Shown here: positions 8,072-20,800 of the stretch, in pieces
How the letters are laid out: each line of letters opens with the position of its first letter
How positions within the stretch are numbered: position 1 is the first letter of the stretch
Assembly: GCA_958431225.1 (NCBI GenBank)
Contig: OY288107.1
Coordinates: 1-64,000, forward strand
Direction: 5' to 3'
DNA length: 64,000 bases
Origin: an uncultured Alphaproteobacteria bacterium
GTDB taxonomy: Bacteria > Pseudomonadota > Alphaproteobacteria > Puniceispirillales > UBA1172
Translations under genes and position numbers: made by a program
Notes under the pieces: generated by a model
What the model was told of the DNA's origin: nothing
Seen by the model: only the letters and a program-made list of their open reading frames with translations
Databases searched by the model: none

Positions 8072-11000
8072 ATGGCTCTACCTCAAATTCGTTACTTTAC
8101 AAGCATCCACGGCGATGGATGGTATTATGTCCGCGACGATGGAACCGACCGCGTTAATATTGACCGCGAAGATGCTGGGCGCGGCCTGGTTGCTAGCCCG
8201 AACAGCAATGAAGCCTTGCGAATCATTCTTGATGACAATACGCCCGGTGGTGCGCTCAATGGTGGTGGTGGCAATGATGAATTTTACATTCATTATAATA
8301 TCTTCAATATCGCCGGAGCAGCGCAGTTTCACATTAATGACCCTACAGGCGCAAACACGGTCATTTTTATGGAAGATTTTAGGGAAGTACGCTCCTCAAC
8401 CGCCATTGATCATAGCATTAGGTTTAAGACCATTGCATTGCGCGCTGATGACCCCAATACTGCCGACATCACGATCACAGTAACGCGGGTTTTTTTGGGG
8501 AGGTCGCTCGAGGGCCAATATGTGAGAACCTCCACAGATTCAAGAGATATAACATTGACAGTCAGCAACGTTATAGCGCAACCCGGCACCAATGCTATCA
8601 CGAAATTTCAGTTTGAAAGCGGTCCTTTGGCACAGCTTGGCGCTGTCACGGCACAACGGATAATAGATTATGTCACCCCCGAATTCACGGAAACGAGCTA
8701 CGCTACTGAGATTTTGCGGAGCGATGTTTCGGCTGAAACGCCTATTCTCACGGTTTCTGGGACTGATGAAGATGGGGGGTTGCCGCTGTCCTATCACATC
8801 GTTGGGGGCAATGATCATGGCTATTTTGACATCAGAAGCAGGACGGGTGCGCTTGTTTTCAACCCCGATAATGTTGATGCGTTGAAATCTGATACGACGC
8901 GCCAACACACGCTCACCGTGCGTATTCATGATGGGGCAAATTTTTCCGATGTTGAGGTCGTCATCACGCTTACTTTGGAACAAATTCGTTATTTTCCATC
9001 GGGTGCCGACGGCGCCGGTTGGTATTACACCCTAGATACGGACAGCACAACGCCACGGGAGGCTGTAACTAGCCTAGACAATGTTGAAGCCGAGCGCATT
9101 ATTATTGATACGAATACGCCTGCTGGTCTTTCCAATAAAGTCAATGGCGGCGGCGGTAATGATGTCTATTACATTGAACATAATGCCGTCACTGGCGTTG
9201 AGATTGATGACACGGCAGGCACAAACACAATCATGTTCGCCGCCGATAAAACCGAGGGCGGCACCACCACGAGCATCAGCGTTAAGGGCGTTGCATCCAT
9301 CCCGCAACAGCCCCGTGATGTGGCGGTCACGCTCACCATAACCACCGATGATGGAAACGCCGCTTCCACACGCGATGTGCGGCTTATCGCGCATAATGTT
9401 GAGGCAAACCTTACTGGTGCTGTCACGCGCTTTGCTTTTGAGGGCGGTGATGTTGCCGGGCGTGTTTTCACTGCTGATGAACTCAGGGATTATGCGTCAG
9501 GCACCCCTACTTTCGCACAGGAAAGCTATTCTGTTGAAATTTCAGAAGATAGGGATATTTCAGCCGACAATTCAGTTATCACCGTTTCTGCGTTTGATAC
9601 CGACCTTGCTAGCGGTTCTACGCTGAGATATAGCATCACTAGGGCTGTCAATAATGTTGGTAATGCGGTTTCCATTTTTGATATTGATGAGGATAGTGGG
9701 GCGATTACCCTTAAATCTGGTGCAACACTGGATCGTGAAACGCACCCTTTCTATACGCTCACCGTGCAGGCTAGCGATGGCGCAAAACATTCCGATGTCC
9801 TAGTCACTGTTGATATAGGCGATGTGGATGAAGATCCCCATTCTTTTCATTTCCTTGACCGCGTATTTGATAGTATTAGGGAACAAACGATACCTCAGGA
9901 AGGGGGGCCTCTGAAGACGGCTATTCGTTTCACAATGAACGATGCCGATGACAAGGTCTTTACGGCTGACGATTTTGCCGTTCATCGTGTAAGATATATT
10001 GAAGGGGCTAATACGGATGTTGGCGTTGATGCGCGTTTTGATGTTGTCGCTGATGGGCTTGACGCTCACGGCAATATCATTTGGCGTGTGGTGGTGGTTC
10101 CCGGTGCTACGCTAGATTATGTTCTTGATTCTACTGTCTTTATATCAATCGTTGCCTATGATAATGGCGAGGCAGTTAGAACTGCTACCGGATCTGGCGT
10201 AGCTAACGCCACCAGAATCAGCGTTCCTACAAGTGGATTCGCTAATAGTAACCCGCAGGCGGAATTTGAAATTAGAAGCGATGGTGTTGTCAAACGCACA
10301 CCAAGAGTTGAAGAAACATTGACCGTTTATGTTACGGCAGATGACTTTCCTCATGGCAATGGCACTTTGATGAGGCTCCCGCTCCCCGATGGCACCATCA
10401 CTGGCGGTGCGACATTTCAATGGTATTACACCAGAGACGGCGTTACCGTCAAAATTGATGGTGCGACTTCATCCAGCTACACTTTAGGTGAGGAAACCAT
10501 AGGCGCATGGGTCAGTGTTGATGTTCAATACACCGATGGCGGCGGACTTGGTAGAGAACCCATGAAAGAATACGCCCGCGCGACCTACGCTTACAGAATA
10601 GAAAAAGCAAACCAACCCCCGGAGCTCAGTTTTACTGGCACGGCGACAATCGCAGAAGGCACTTCTACTGTTGGGGGCATCAGATTTACAGCAAGCGACC
10701 CTGACCCTGTTCCCGGGGCCGCCGGTTTGATGTATAGCCTAGAGAATGCTCCAGCTGGCTGGAACATTGCTCCGTCCAACGGCGCAATTACATTCAACGG
10801 CACATTGGATTACGAAAACATCTCACCCGACCCCGCCAATGGCAACAAAAGGGGACAAGAACTCACCGTGCGCGTTACAGATGCAGGCGAAAAATATACC
10901 GAAGTCACGATTTTCGTTGAAGTCACCAATGCGGAAGAAGGACCAGCTACATTAAGGATTAACCTACCCACAGGCGACAATGCTGGCAGTCTGGACGGCG

Positions 11001-14000
11001 GCGAGAGATTGACGCTTAATCTCAGCCAAGATGACCCTGACGGCTATGCCACTAATACGCGTTATGTATATAGATGGTATCGGGTGGTTGATGGTGCGGA
11101 ACAAGCAAATGCCATCCACACAGGCACAAGTTACGCCCTTAATCCCGCCCTTGATATCAGCACCGATACGAGCCGCGTGGATATTATCGTGCGTGGCACC
11201 TATAGAGATGGCTTTGGCAAAGACGAAACAGTGGAAGCGCGCATTAACTCTATCGGCAGAGATGTTGAAGCACGAATAGGATTTACGCCTAGTGTAGCCC
11301 GGGAGAGTCTGGCGGCCGGCAACAATGTAGCCCTTAATATCATCGCCGAAGACCCTAATGGCTATAAAGTAGGCGCGCCTGTTGTTTATGCATGGTATCG
11401 TGTGGTTAATGGCGTGGAAGGCGCAACGCCTATTGAAGCAACGAGCGGATTAACGATAACCGCCGCCACCGCCACCGCACTAGATAGAGACCCTAGAGGC
11501 GTTGGCATACGCGACCTTATCGCCGCTGATGTCAGTAGCACAAATACGCGGGTGGATTTGATCTTTCGCCTAACCTATACCGATGGTTATGGCAGGGAGG
11601 TCATGCTTGAAGAACGGCTGAATCATATCGGCATTACCGCACCAGCAACGAATACCGACCCCGTATTCGACGAAACAACAACATCATTTTACATTGATGA
11701 GGGAACGCACGACAATATAAAACTCCACACGGTTAGCGCATCCGACCCGGAAAAAGATTCGCTGACATTAAGCTTTGTGCGCACCCCCGCAGGCTATTCC
11801 CTTGTTGATAACGGCGATGGCACTGCCGATATTTTCTTCACTGGCACTATAGCCGCAGGGACGGCGGATGGCTTACTAATAGTGCGGGCACAAGACCTTG
11901 ACGGCTACGTACAATTTCTAGACCTGACGATTCGAATCAATGAGTTGCCGACAATTACCGTCGCTGGCCGTGCTCAACTCCCTGAAAATACCGATTATTC
12001 CACCACCGCATTTCAAATTAGTGGGACGGGGCAATCGACCGCCCCCGTCATCATTACTGCCAGCGATGGCGATCGCGACACGCTGACTTATAGCCTAGCC
12101 GATGGCGCCCCAGCGGGTTTTAACATTGACCCAAACACCAGCATCATTACCTATAATGGTGGTGCGTTCAATTTTGAAGATTACGTCAGCACGAATGGCA
12201 TCATCACGCTAGTGGTTGAAGTCGATGACGGCAGGGCAGAAACACCAACAACCCACGATGTTGAAGTGAAAATCACTAATGCCGAAGAAGGCCAAGCAGA
12301 AATCACCTTTAACAAAAATGCGCCATTCGTTGGTGAAGAATTGCAGATTCGTGTTACCAAAGATGACCCCGAAGGCAATGGCGACATCCGAGACGCCACT
12401 TCTGCGAGTTATAAATGGTATTCCAAAACAGGGAATGATGCCCCGGTACTCATTGATGGGGCGACTGGGGCAACATATATTGTGCCAGATGGTTCGGCAG
12501 GTAAGATATTCAGCGTTGAGATTACCTATACCGATGGTGGTGGATATGAAAATAGTGCTAATCCCGTTACTACGGCCACGACAACAGGAGCCGTGGATGG
12601 TACACTGACCCTAGATAGTCGCTTCTTTGATGGCGGCAATCAGATTCCTCTTGAGCTTGATGTGGACGATGCTTGGTCTCCTACTCATAATAATCTTCCC
12701 AAATACATCTTCGCACGTTATACTGGCGACCCAACTCTCACAGTCAGCTATATCAACAAAGCTGGAAGAGAAATAGAAGTTCCTATTATTCATAAAGATA
12801 GCCTTGCCGCCCAATTTGATGTTCCACCCTATTGGACAGGCTTTGATCTCACCTTTGATGGTAGGCGTGAGATTTCATTGGATTTTAATTCGATCTTTGG
12901 TCGTGCATGGTTTGATACTGGGAGCGATATTGATTCTGTTAGAAAAGGCCCGGCGGATACTTTATTGCCGACTGGCATACTACAAGATTTCACCATCACC
13001 GCAACCTATGGGGCAGCATCTAGAACAGTTGATTTCCAACTGCGCTTGGTTGATGACGATGATGCCATTAACACAGGCAACCCATTTGTGACGCAATCAG
13101 GTGGTGCATATAGAGAAAACTTAGCGGCGGACGAAGCCTTCCTTCAAGCCGACTCAACCGCCCCCGACTATGATGATGGCGCAAGGTCTGGCACGTTCTA
13201 TATCAATGACTTTGATGAAGGTGATAGCTATACGCTTCAGGTGCGTATTGGCACTGAGGCGGTCACCGTTGAGGATGGCATGACCGAAACCATCACAACA
13301 AATCAAGGAACGTTCACAATCACCACTGACAGCAAGAAAGTTGATTGGACATACACCTATAAATCAGCCGATTTAGGCAATGGCGAAAGGCTGACCGATA
13401 GTGTTCAAATCACGGTTACCGATACATTGGAAAGCGGCACCTCAACAGCAACAAGAACGCCATTAAACTTCGCCTTACAAACGCACGCTGAAGGACCAGT
13501 ATACACAGAAAGCGCATACAGTTTTGACGTGCCTGAGGGCATGACGAACGTAGGGACAATTACGTTATCAAGTAATTTTCCTACGGATTTTTCCATCACC
13601 GCCGGCAATGGTAACAATCTATTCGCCATTGGTGGAGACGGCGCGATTACGCTGAATAGGGCTTTGGATTTTGAAAGCGACACGCGCCAATATATGCTGA
13701 CCGTTGAAGGCACCGACCGCAATGGCACGCTCCCCGTCCAAGTCACCATCAACCTTGAAAATGTCGATGAAAGCCGATCAACGTTCACAATCACCGGCGT
13801 CAGCGACACCGATAGCACGGATACCGACCTTGAAAATCTCGTTGAAGGTTGGACGCTAAGCGTAGCAGTGGATACCGCCGACGCCGAGGGGGTTAAGGGT
13901 TCAGTGCCACCCGTCTATCGTTGGTTCTATGCGAGCGACTCTGATGGTACTATCGGCACCGATAGCACGACTTACACCGTCACAGCGGCGGATGCGGGCG

Positions 14001-14740
14001 AGGTTATCGGCGTTGGCGTAACCTATACCGATAATAATGACGTGTCATTTGAAGTCACCACAATGCTAGATGCGGTCAATGAAGTCGGATACATAGTCCC
14101 AAATCCCGACGGCGAAAACACCATCACCATCCCCGGCACGCAAGGAATGGAAGTAGATGCTGGCGATGGCTCAGATACCATCACCAGCGGCACCGGTGAC
14201 GACACCATTATCGGCGGGCTTGGGGATGATACCATTGATCTCGGCACTGGTGAAGACGAAGACACAGTCGTCTATACTATCGGCGGGCAAACCGCACAAG
14301 ATGGCGGTGATGGCATTGCCAATTTTAAGCGTGGTCAAGATAAGTTCGTATTCTCATTGGAATCCAATACGGAAACTATGGCGCTAGAGGATATGGCAGA
14401 CTTCATCAATTATATCAACAACGGAACGCCAGATGATATTTCAGATGACCAATTCTATGTGCTATTCGCCCTTGATTTACCAACCGACCCGGCAGAAGAG
14501 GTAGAGGTAAGAGGACTTTATCTGCACTTCAATGATAGCGTATTCTATAGTGGCGGGCGGATTTCCATGCCCATCGTTGTAATCCAGTTCTCTGAAAACC
14601 TAAGCAAAAAAGAAGTTGTTAATTTGTTTGGTGGAGAAATACAAGATCACGTACGGGGTGGTATTCTTACGAACCTAGACTACCTTGACGACTTGTTTGG
14701 CGGTGAAGATTCCGTCGGCTTCCAAGTTGATATGGTTTAA
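8072..14740 (+). CDS. Giant cadherin/Ig-like RTX protein, probable type I secretion substrate
   Basis: Encodes a 2222-residue acidic repeat protein. The ATG has GGAGA 8 bases upstream. No Sec signal or lipobox is present. The N-terminus holds a module found twice (about residues 5-190 and 304-470), each copy starting QIRYF, then GWYY, then NGGGGND, a single RTX-like Gly-Asp motif. Each is followed by a cadherin-like domain ending near DFETxx- or DxExHxxYxLTV-type strands. The middle consists of alternating cadherin-like and Ig-like domains, the latter with DPDG, YxWY and YTDGxG motifs. Near the C-terminus a short RTX block (14155-14262, about residues 2028-2063) has DGSDTIT, GTGDDTI and GLGDDTI repeats, which bind Ca2+ in known RTX proteins. 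It is followed by about 160 residues ending in FQVDMV. The absent signal peptide plus C-terminal RTX block fit type I secretion, but no ABC transporter or membrane-fusion gene is nearby. I saw no cysteine in the product. An adhesin or surface-layer role is inferred only. Confidence 0.88.
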   Translation: MALPQIRYFTSIHGDGWYYVRDDGTDRVNIDREDAGRGLVASPNSNEALRIILDDNTPGGALNGGGGNDEFYIHYNIFNIAGAAQFHINDPTGANTVIFMEDFREVRSSTAIDHSIRFKTIALRADDPNTADITITVTRVFLGRSLEGQYVRTSTDSRDITLTVSNVIAQPGTNAITKFQFESGPLAQLGAVTAQRIIDYVTPEFTETSYATEILRSDVSAETPILTVSGTDEDGGLPLSYHIVGGNDHGYFDIRSRTGALVFNPDNVDALKSDTTRQHTLTVRIHDGANFSDVEVVITLTLEQIRYFPSGADGAGWYYTLDTDSTTPREAVTSLDNVEAERIIIDTNTPAGLSNKVNGGGGNDVYYIEHNAVTGVEIDDTAGTNTIMFAADKTEGGTTTSISVKGVASIPQQPRDVAVTLTITTDDGNAASTRDVRLIAHNVEANLTGAVTRFAFEGGDVAGRVFTADELRDYASGTPTFAQESYSVEISEDRDISADNSVITVSAFDTDLASGSTLRYSITRAVNNVGNAVSIFDIDEDSGAITLKSGATLDRETHPFYTLTVQASDGAKHSDVLVTVDIGDVDEDPHSFHFLDRVFDSIREQTIPQEGGPLKTAIRFTMNDADDKVFTADDFAVHRVRYIEGANTDVGVDARFDVVADGLDAHGNIIWRVVVVPGATLDYVLDSTVFISIVAYDNGEAVRTATGSGVANATRISVPTSGFANSNPQAEFEIRSDGVVKRTPRVEETLTVYVTADDFPHGNGTLMRLPLPDGTITGGATFQWYYTRDGVTVKIDGATSSSYTLGEETIGAWVSVDVQYTDGGGLGREPMKEYARATYAYRIEKANQPPELSFTGTATIAEGTSTVGGIRFTASDPDPVPGAAGLMYSLENAPAGWNIAPSNGAITFNGTLDYENISPDPANGNKRGQELTVRVTDAGEKYTEVTIFVEVTNAEEGPATLRINLPTGDNAGSLDGGERLTLNLSQDDPDGYATNTRYVYRWYRVVDGAEQANAIHTGTSYALNPALDISTDTSRVDIIVRGTYRDGFGKDETVEARINSIGRDVEARIGFTPSVARESLAAGNNVALNIIAEDPNGYKVGAPVVYAWYRVVNGVEGATPIEATSGLTITAATATALDRDPRGVGIRDLIAADVSSTNTRVDLIFRLTYTDGYGREVMLEERLNHIGITAPATNTDPVFDETTTSFYIDEGTHDNIKLHTVSASDPEKDSLTLSFVRTPAGYSLVDNGDGTADIFFTGTIAAGTADGLLIVRAQDLDGYVQFLDLTIRINELPTITVAGRAQLPENTDYSTTAFQISGTGQSTAPVIITASDGDRDTLTYSLADGAPAGFNIDPNTSIITYNGGAFNFEDYVSTNGIITLVVEVDDGRAETPTTHDVEVKITNAEEGQAEITFNKNAPFVGEELQIRVTKDDPEGNGDIRDATSASYKWYSKTGNDAPVLIDGATGATYIVPDGSAGKIFSVEITYTDGGGYENSANPVTTATTTGAVDGTLTLDSRFFDGGNQIPLELDVDDAWSPTHNNLPKYIFARYTGDPTLTVSYINKAGREIEVPIIHKDSLAAQFDVPPYWTGFDLTFDGRREISLDFNSIFGRAWFDTGSDIDSVRKGPADTLLPTGILQDFTITATYGAASRTVDFQLRLVDDDDAINTGNPFVTQSGGAYRENLAADEAFLQADSTAPDYDDGARSGTFYINDFDEGDSYTLQVRIGTEAVTVEDGMTETITTNQGTFTITTDSKKVDWTYTYKSADLGNGERLTDSVQITVTDTLESGTSTATRTPLNFALQTHAEGPVYTESAYSFDVPEGMTNVGTITLSSNFPTDFSITAGNGNNLFAIGGDGAITLNRALDFESDTRQYMLTVEGTDRNGTLPVQVTINLENVDESRSTFTITGVSDTDSTDTDLENLVEGWTLSVAVDTADAEGVKGSVPPVYRWFYASDSDGTIGTDSTTYTVTAADAGEVIGVGVTYTDNNDVSFEVTTMLDAVNEVGYIVPNPDGENTITIPGTQGMEVDAGDGSDTITSGTGDDTIIGGLGDDTIDLGTGEDEDTVVYTIGGQTAQDGGDGIANFKRGQDKFVFSLESNTETMALEDMADFINYINNGTPDDISDDQFYVLFALDLPTDPAEEVEVRGLYLHFNDSVFYSGGRISMPIVVIQFSENLSKKEVVNLFGGEIQDHVRGGILTNLDYLDDLFGGEDSVGFQVDMV
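14155..14262 (+). repeat. RTX nonapeptide block in the 2222-residue protein
   Basis: The encoded repeats DAGDGSDTI, GTGDDTI, GLGDDTI and GTGED follow the GGxGxDx(L/I/F)x pattern of calcium-binding RTX repeats. The block has only about four units, and sits about 160 residues from the C-terminus, the usual position in type I secretion substrates. Confidence 0.85.
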
Positions 14741-14751
14741 CCTAAGCCGTA

Positions 14752-14774
14752 AGGGGGAGCATTCCTCTCCCCCT
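14752..14774 (+). terminator. Strong hairpin between convergent giant genes
   Basis: AGGGGGAG (14752-14759) and CTCCCCCT (14767-14774) form a perfect 8-bp stem with a 7-base loop. It sits 12 bases after the stop of the rightward gene and 30 bases beyond the stop of the leftward gene. Downstream on the plus strand is CGCCTTTTCGCC, a modest T-rich stretch; there is none on the minus strand. It probably terminates the rightward transcript and could insulate both. Confidence 0.65.
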
Positions 14775-14804
14775 CGCCTTTTCGCCTTATTCCCGCTTGG
14801 CTTT

Positions 14805-17800
14805 TTAGCCCTCGGCGATGATGGGGTCTAGTGGGGGTGGGGTTTCATCCGGGTCGTAAGGGTCGTGTGCCTCTGATTGGCGGTTGGGGATTTTTGCTTC
14901 GCCATCTAGTTCACTATTTCGTGGTTTGCCATAGACTTTGATTTGCACTGTCACATCGGCATAAGGGTCATCGGTGTCAATGCCATCGCCGTCCGCATCG
15001 TAAATCCCCCGCACATTTAAGTTGTAGGTGATGAATTCATCGGGTTTATTATGAATTTGCCTGCCCGCATCAAAATAACCGCCGCTAGCGTGGGTAATGT
15101 CGCCTGTCGCAGAATCAATGGTGACGATATCAATGGTTTTGCTACCCTTGGTTTCTTGAAGGATGCTATTATTGCTCCCCGCCTTGATGCTTATGCTGTA
15201 GCCGTTATTCGCCGAACTGCCCGGGGCAAATTCGTAATGGATATTATCATTAGACACATCGCCAAAATATGGCTCTGTTGTGAAGATACTAGGTGCCGTT
15301 TCACCGAAATTAAACCCATAGCCATTGTTTTCGTGGAGACCTGAAACTGGCTCTACATATACATCCTTATCAAACACCACCGAATCGGCGAGCACTTCAG
15401 GGGCGTTGCCGTCAGCGACCGTATAGGTTACGCCATTATTGTCGGTGTATTCAACGACAACGCCATAGACCTTATCGGCGGTCGTTGTTGTCAGCGTATA
15501 GGTGTCGGAGGTGCCGACATGGATATATTCACGATTCGCACCATCAGGGTCTTGTGCGAACCAGCGATAGGTAATATCAACGGCGGTATCGGTGCCGTAA
15601 ATATCGGGGCTTATTTCATACGCGCGCAGGGTTGCGCCCGGGGTGGCATAGCCCTCTATGGCATAGCCTGCCGTTGTTGATGTTATCACTTCATGATAAT
15701 TGCCGGCGTTATCGGTGTAGGCGACCATGACCTCATAACTTGCGCCATTCGCTAAGTTAGTTACATCGTCCGGACCCAGAGGAACATCATGGTCAGCTTG
15801 GAACTTTCTATGCTCCTTTAAAATGGTTCCGCCTTCATAGTATATCTTCTCATCAATGTCATAGCTGAATTTGTAAGGGTCTTTGCCCTTTTCGTATTCG
15901 GTCCAAGTATAGACGTATCTGCCATCAATGCCGTCAGGGTCGGCAAATAGTTCCGTCAATTCAAGTCGCGCATTGTTATATTGATCTATTGTGAGCGCCA
16001 AGTCAAAGAGCGCATGCGGGGGCGGTGTTCCAGCAACCGAAATGACATAAGGCACATCGGCATACGGGTCATCGGCATCAACGCCATCGCCATCGGCATC
16101 GTAAATCCCCCGCACATTTATGGTGTAGGTTTTGGATTGCCTCGGGGTGAGCGCAAAATCGGTGGCGTCTAGATAGGTATCCCCGGCGTAGCTAATCGCC
16201 CCTGTATCCGTATTGATTTGAAGCAGATCAAAGGCTGTGCCGTCCTTTACTTCTTCAATGATGGTATTACCGCTACCCGCCTTGATGCGTAAGGTGTTGC
16301 CATTATCGGTTGTGCTACCCGGGGCGAATTGATAATCTATGTCATCATTAGACGCATCGCCAAAATACGGCGTTGGGTCAAAGCCGCTGAAATCCTCATC
16401 GGCGGCATCGTGACTGCTCGTGTCTGTGTATGTTGCCGCATCAAACACCACCGAATCGGCGATGACCTCATGGGCGTTGCCTTTTGCCGCCGTAAATGTG
16501 CCGCCGTTGGTGTTGGTGTATTCTACGACAACGCCATAGGTTTTAGCGGCATTTGTATCCGCCAAAACGTGGGTGGTGGAGGTATCATCGCCAATATACA
16601 CACGATTCGCACCATCGGCGTCTTGTTCAAACCAGCGATATTTGATGGGGATGCTATCATCAATGTCGGCATAGTCGGTGTTGAGCCCATGGACTTCTAG
16701 TGTTGCGCCGGGGGTTGCTGTGCCTTCTAGTGTATATTCCGCCCTTGTTGTTACCCGCACATCATGCACATTGCCGTCGCCATCGGTGTAGGTAATATCT
16801 ACAAAAAAGTACCCGCCTTCCGCTAGCTTTTCTGAGTGCCACTCGGTGGTCGCATAATCATCGCCGGCCGGGATGTAAGGCCTGCCTGTGCGTTGCTGGC
16901 TATAACCATCTTCGTGTAAAACAATGGGCGCCTGCCCTACTTCTTCAAAAAACCATCTATAACTATAAACCTCCACACGCGTGCCGCTAAAATAAGAATG
17001 TGTCGCCACAACGCCATCAGGGTCAGGGGTAATTTCCGTCACTTCAAAGAAATGCTCTAGACCGCCGATAGTGCTTCGTGCGAGTTCAAATGTGGATGTG
17101 CCGGTGACATCTACGACTATTGTATGCGTGAACACCTCATCTGTTTCGTCAGGCACACGCACCTCTAATTGTAGCTCCACGCCCCCACCTAACAATGCTA
17201 CATCGCGCGTGTTGCCGGTGAATATCAACTCGCCAGCATCATTTAATTCAAACAAATCCTCATAAGCTGCACCTGTATTGACGAGTTCATACAAAACTTC
17301 ATTATCCCTATGGCGTTTGCCTAGAGCCGCCGGAACCGAAACGCCGAGATTCAAATTGCCATCCAATTTATGCTCGCCAAGAACAAGGGTATCCGCATAG
17401 GTTTTGTCGCCACGATAGGCTGTATTGACCACGTGAGCATTGCCAGCGCCATCGGTATAGCTCACATCTACGCTAAAATACGAGCCTTCTTCTATCTGTT
17501 CGGCTTCCCGATTGTTTAATACATAATACCGTTCAGCTGGAAGGAAAACGTCAGGTCCAGTGTAATCAAAAGGAGGCACATACTCATCCTCATCCACAAC
17601 GACTGGATTCGCCGCCCCGGGGTCGTGGCGATACCAAGTATAGACATATCTACCATTAACGCCATCAGGGTCTTCTTGGATGGGGCTCACGGTAAGTTGA
17701 TAGGCATGGTGAGGACTAGCGAAATCAACACCGCGCCTAATGATAAATTCGGCAGAGCCATGGGTTTGTCCGTTGCCAGTAAGATAGATACCTTCATTCT

Positions 17801-20800
17801 GCACATCAATGGTGATTTCTGCGGCTAGTGTGTCGCCATTGGTTGCATGGCTGGCAACGGCATTCAACACATATTGATGCGTGGTTCTGCTTGCCAAGGT
17901 CGTATCAGCCGTGTAAGTGATTTCGCCAGTATCGGGATTGATTGAGAAGATTCCTGACGTCAGGCTACCACCGGCAAAGGCGTAGCTTACGTCCCCTGCC
18001 TCAGCTGAGATAACCGCGGCACTTGCTACGGCTGCGCCGGCGGTTTTAGCGCCCTCTGGCACCCAAAAGCGTTGCGGTCCCGCGTCCGCTTCCCATGACA
18101 GCGAATTATATTCGGTAATGGTGACATCAACATCATCGGTGGGTTGGGTGCCGTCGTCTAGCTCATCGGTTATGGTGATGGTTAGGGCGATGCCGTTCGC
18201 TTGTTCGTCTGCGGTTAGGCTGTCATAGTCAATGCTTTGTTCTGCCTTGAGGAATACCGCCAATGCGCCGTTGATTTCTTTTACTTCAAATTTGTCGGCT
18301 TCGGTGCCGGTGATGCTGAATTCGTGTTTGTTTGCCTCATCAATATCAACATCGGCGACACTGAGGCGGATGCCGGTGTCTGTGCCTTCTATTGGGGCGG
18401 GGCGGTCATCGCGCGTCCTGCCCGTATCGGTGGGGGCGGTCAAATCGGGTGCGTTGTTATTGACCAATTCGCCGACATTGATGGTAATGTCAGCCAGTTT
18501 TGTGAAGGTTCTGCCAGCATCGGTATAGGTGGCTTCAACGGTGAGGCTGTGTTCGGTGGCGGTGGCGTAATCCAATCCTGCACCATTTGCGAGGCTGATT
18601 GTGCCTGAATCCGCATTAATTTGAAATAAAGTTTCATCCGCACCAATGAGGGCGTAGGCTACATCATCTGCCTCACCATCATAAGTCGCTTGCACAGTTA
18701 AAAGCGCGCCTTCCCTGCTCTCCGCGATGAGGGGGGCGTAATCGTCCGCCCTTTCGGCAAATATCAACGTTTTGGCGGTGGCAGAGGTAGATCGGGGGTC
18801 ATCGCCATCTTGGCTCGCCGCATCATTATAGGAAACGCGGAGCTGATAATCTGCGTAAAGATTTGCCGTGCCAATCGTGTAGGTTGCGCCGGTTGCGCCA
18901 GCGATTTCAACGCCATCAACTAGCCATTGATAGCGAATATCGGTCATGCCCCCATCAAGGTCAGGGGTTTCTAGCACCGCCCTGAGCGTTTCGCCATCAC
19001 CAATAACACCCCGCACCGCATACACCGCATCGTCTTCATCGGCATTGCCTAGATTGATGAAGATTCTATGGGTGGCTGTATTGCCCGCATCCAATGACGT
19101 GTCGGTCGCCATAACCTCCAACACATAGCGTTTTTGTTGGTTGGAATCTTCATAATCCAGAGCCTCGGCTCCCATCATGGCACTGGCAAAACTGATGGCG
19201 CTTGTTTGTGCATCAATGGTGAACAGATTGTCAGGATTTTCGGTGAGTTCATAGCGGATATTAGCATTGGGATTGCGTGTCTCCGTGTTGGCTCGTGCCA
19301 CAACATCACTCGTCCCATACGCGCCTTCAAGCACGGTGACTTCTTGCGTGTCATTCAGATGGAAAAACAATGTCGGGGTGGCTAGAAGCACCGATTCCTG
19401 ATTCCCCGCACCATCGGTGTAAGTGATGGTGACGCGCAGTTGTGCGCCGCGATTCGCCACCGCATCTTGCTGTTCGGTGGTCATCAAATACCAATTTTGA
19501 CTACCGCCAACGGTGCCCGGGGCAACGACGCGCCCCGCAAGCGCATCGGCGGGGGCGGGTATGTATTCCCATTGATAATTATAGACCCCCTCTATGCCTT
19601 CAGAATCAGGGGCGATTTCATCCACCACTTGCCGACGGAAAATGCGCACCTCATCACGATAATAGACATATTCCGCCTCAGTCGCCCAACCGAATATGGA
19701 TTCGCCGGTGACATCCACGACGATTGTGTGCGTCAATATCTCGGTCGTATCATCGGGGGCGCGCACCTCTAATTGCAACTCCACGCTATCGCCGAGCAAT
19801 GACGCATCGCGCGCGTTGCCCGTGAAAATGAGTTCATTGTCGGCATTTAGATAGAACAAACGCTCATAATGCGCGCCCGTATCAATGAGTTCATATTCAA
19901 CATCGCCCCTGACTTCTTGGAACAAATCATTATACATCTTGCGCGTGCTGAAAGCGTAGTTAAAATTATGGTCGCTGGTGCGAAATCCTCGGCTCTCAAC
20001 CGCCGGAACCGCATTGCCTAGATTCAAATTGCCGTCAAAATCGTCCGTCCCCACAACAATCGTATCCACATAGGTTTTGTCGCCAAGATAAGTGGCAGTG
20101 ACCACGTGTTCATTGCCGGCGGTGTCGGTGTAGCTGACATCCACGCTAAAATATGAGCCTGCCTCTAAGCGTCCATTATTGTAGAGGCTTATTTCATAAA
20201 AATCGTCCGCCGGGACAAAGAACGGCCTCCCATTATAAGGATATATCGTGCGGTCTTCCTGCACAACGACCGGCGCCCGCCCGGGGTCGTGGCGATACCA
20301 AGTATAGGTATAGCCACCATTCACGCCATCAGGGTCGGGGGTGATTAAATTTAAATGAAGGTCATAGACTTCGTAACGTGATGTTGAGTAGCTATGAGGC
20401 TCGGCTACAACGTTAAATCTGGCGGCGCCATCGGAGTCGGGACTGCCATGCCCTTGCAGATGGATATGCTCATTCGCACCAAGCACGTTGAGATAGACCG
20501 CGCGTGAGGCGATGGTGCCGTCCCTATCTGTGACCTCAAGGCTGAATATGTCGGAAAAGGAATCGGCGGCATTCATGCTTTGCACATCATCATGGGCATT
20601 TTCAACCGCATAGACCCACTCCCCGCTTTCTAAATTGTAGGTGAAAGTGCCGTAATCTAGTGCTACGGTGTAGATGCCGTTCGCCTCGGTTACGCCCGCG
20701 CCTTCATTGATGGTGAAGGTCGCATCATAGGGCATTTTATCAATATTCACCACCCCGCGCGCATAGATATGGTCATTTTCTACGCGCTCATCTTCAACGA

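Noticed and set aside
7923-8483. 186-codon open frame overlapping the start of the rightward giant gene
   Set aside because: The giant frame has a good ribosome site and domain content; the other frame ends inside it and resembles nothing.
8072-14740. Possible Sec-exported protein
   Set aside because: The N-terminus (MALPQIRYF) has no charged n-region, hydrophobic core or lipobox; the C-terminal RTX block points to type I secretion.
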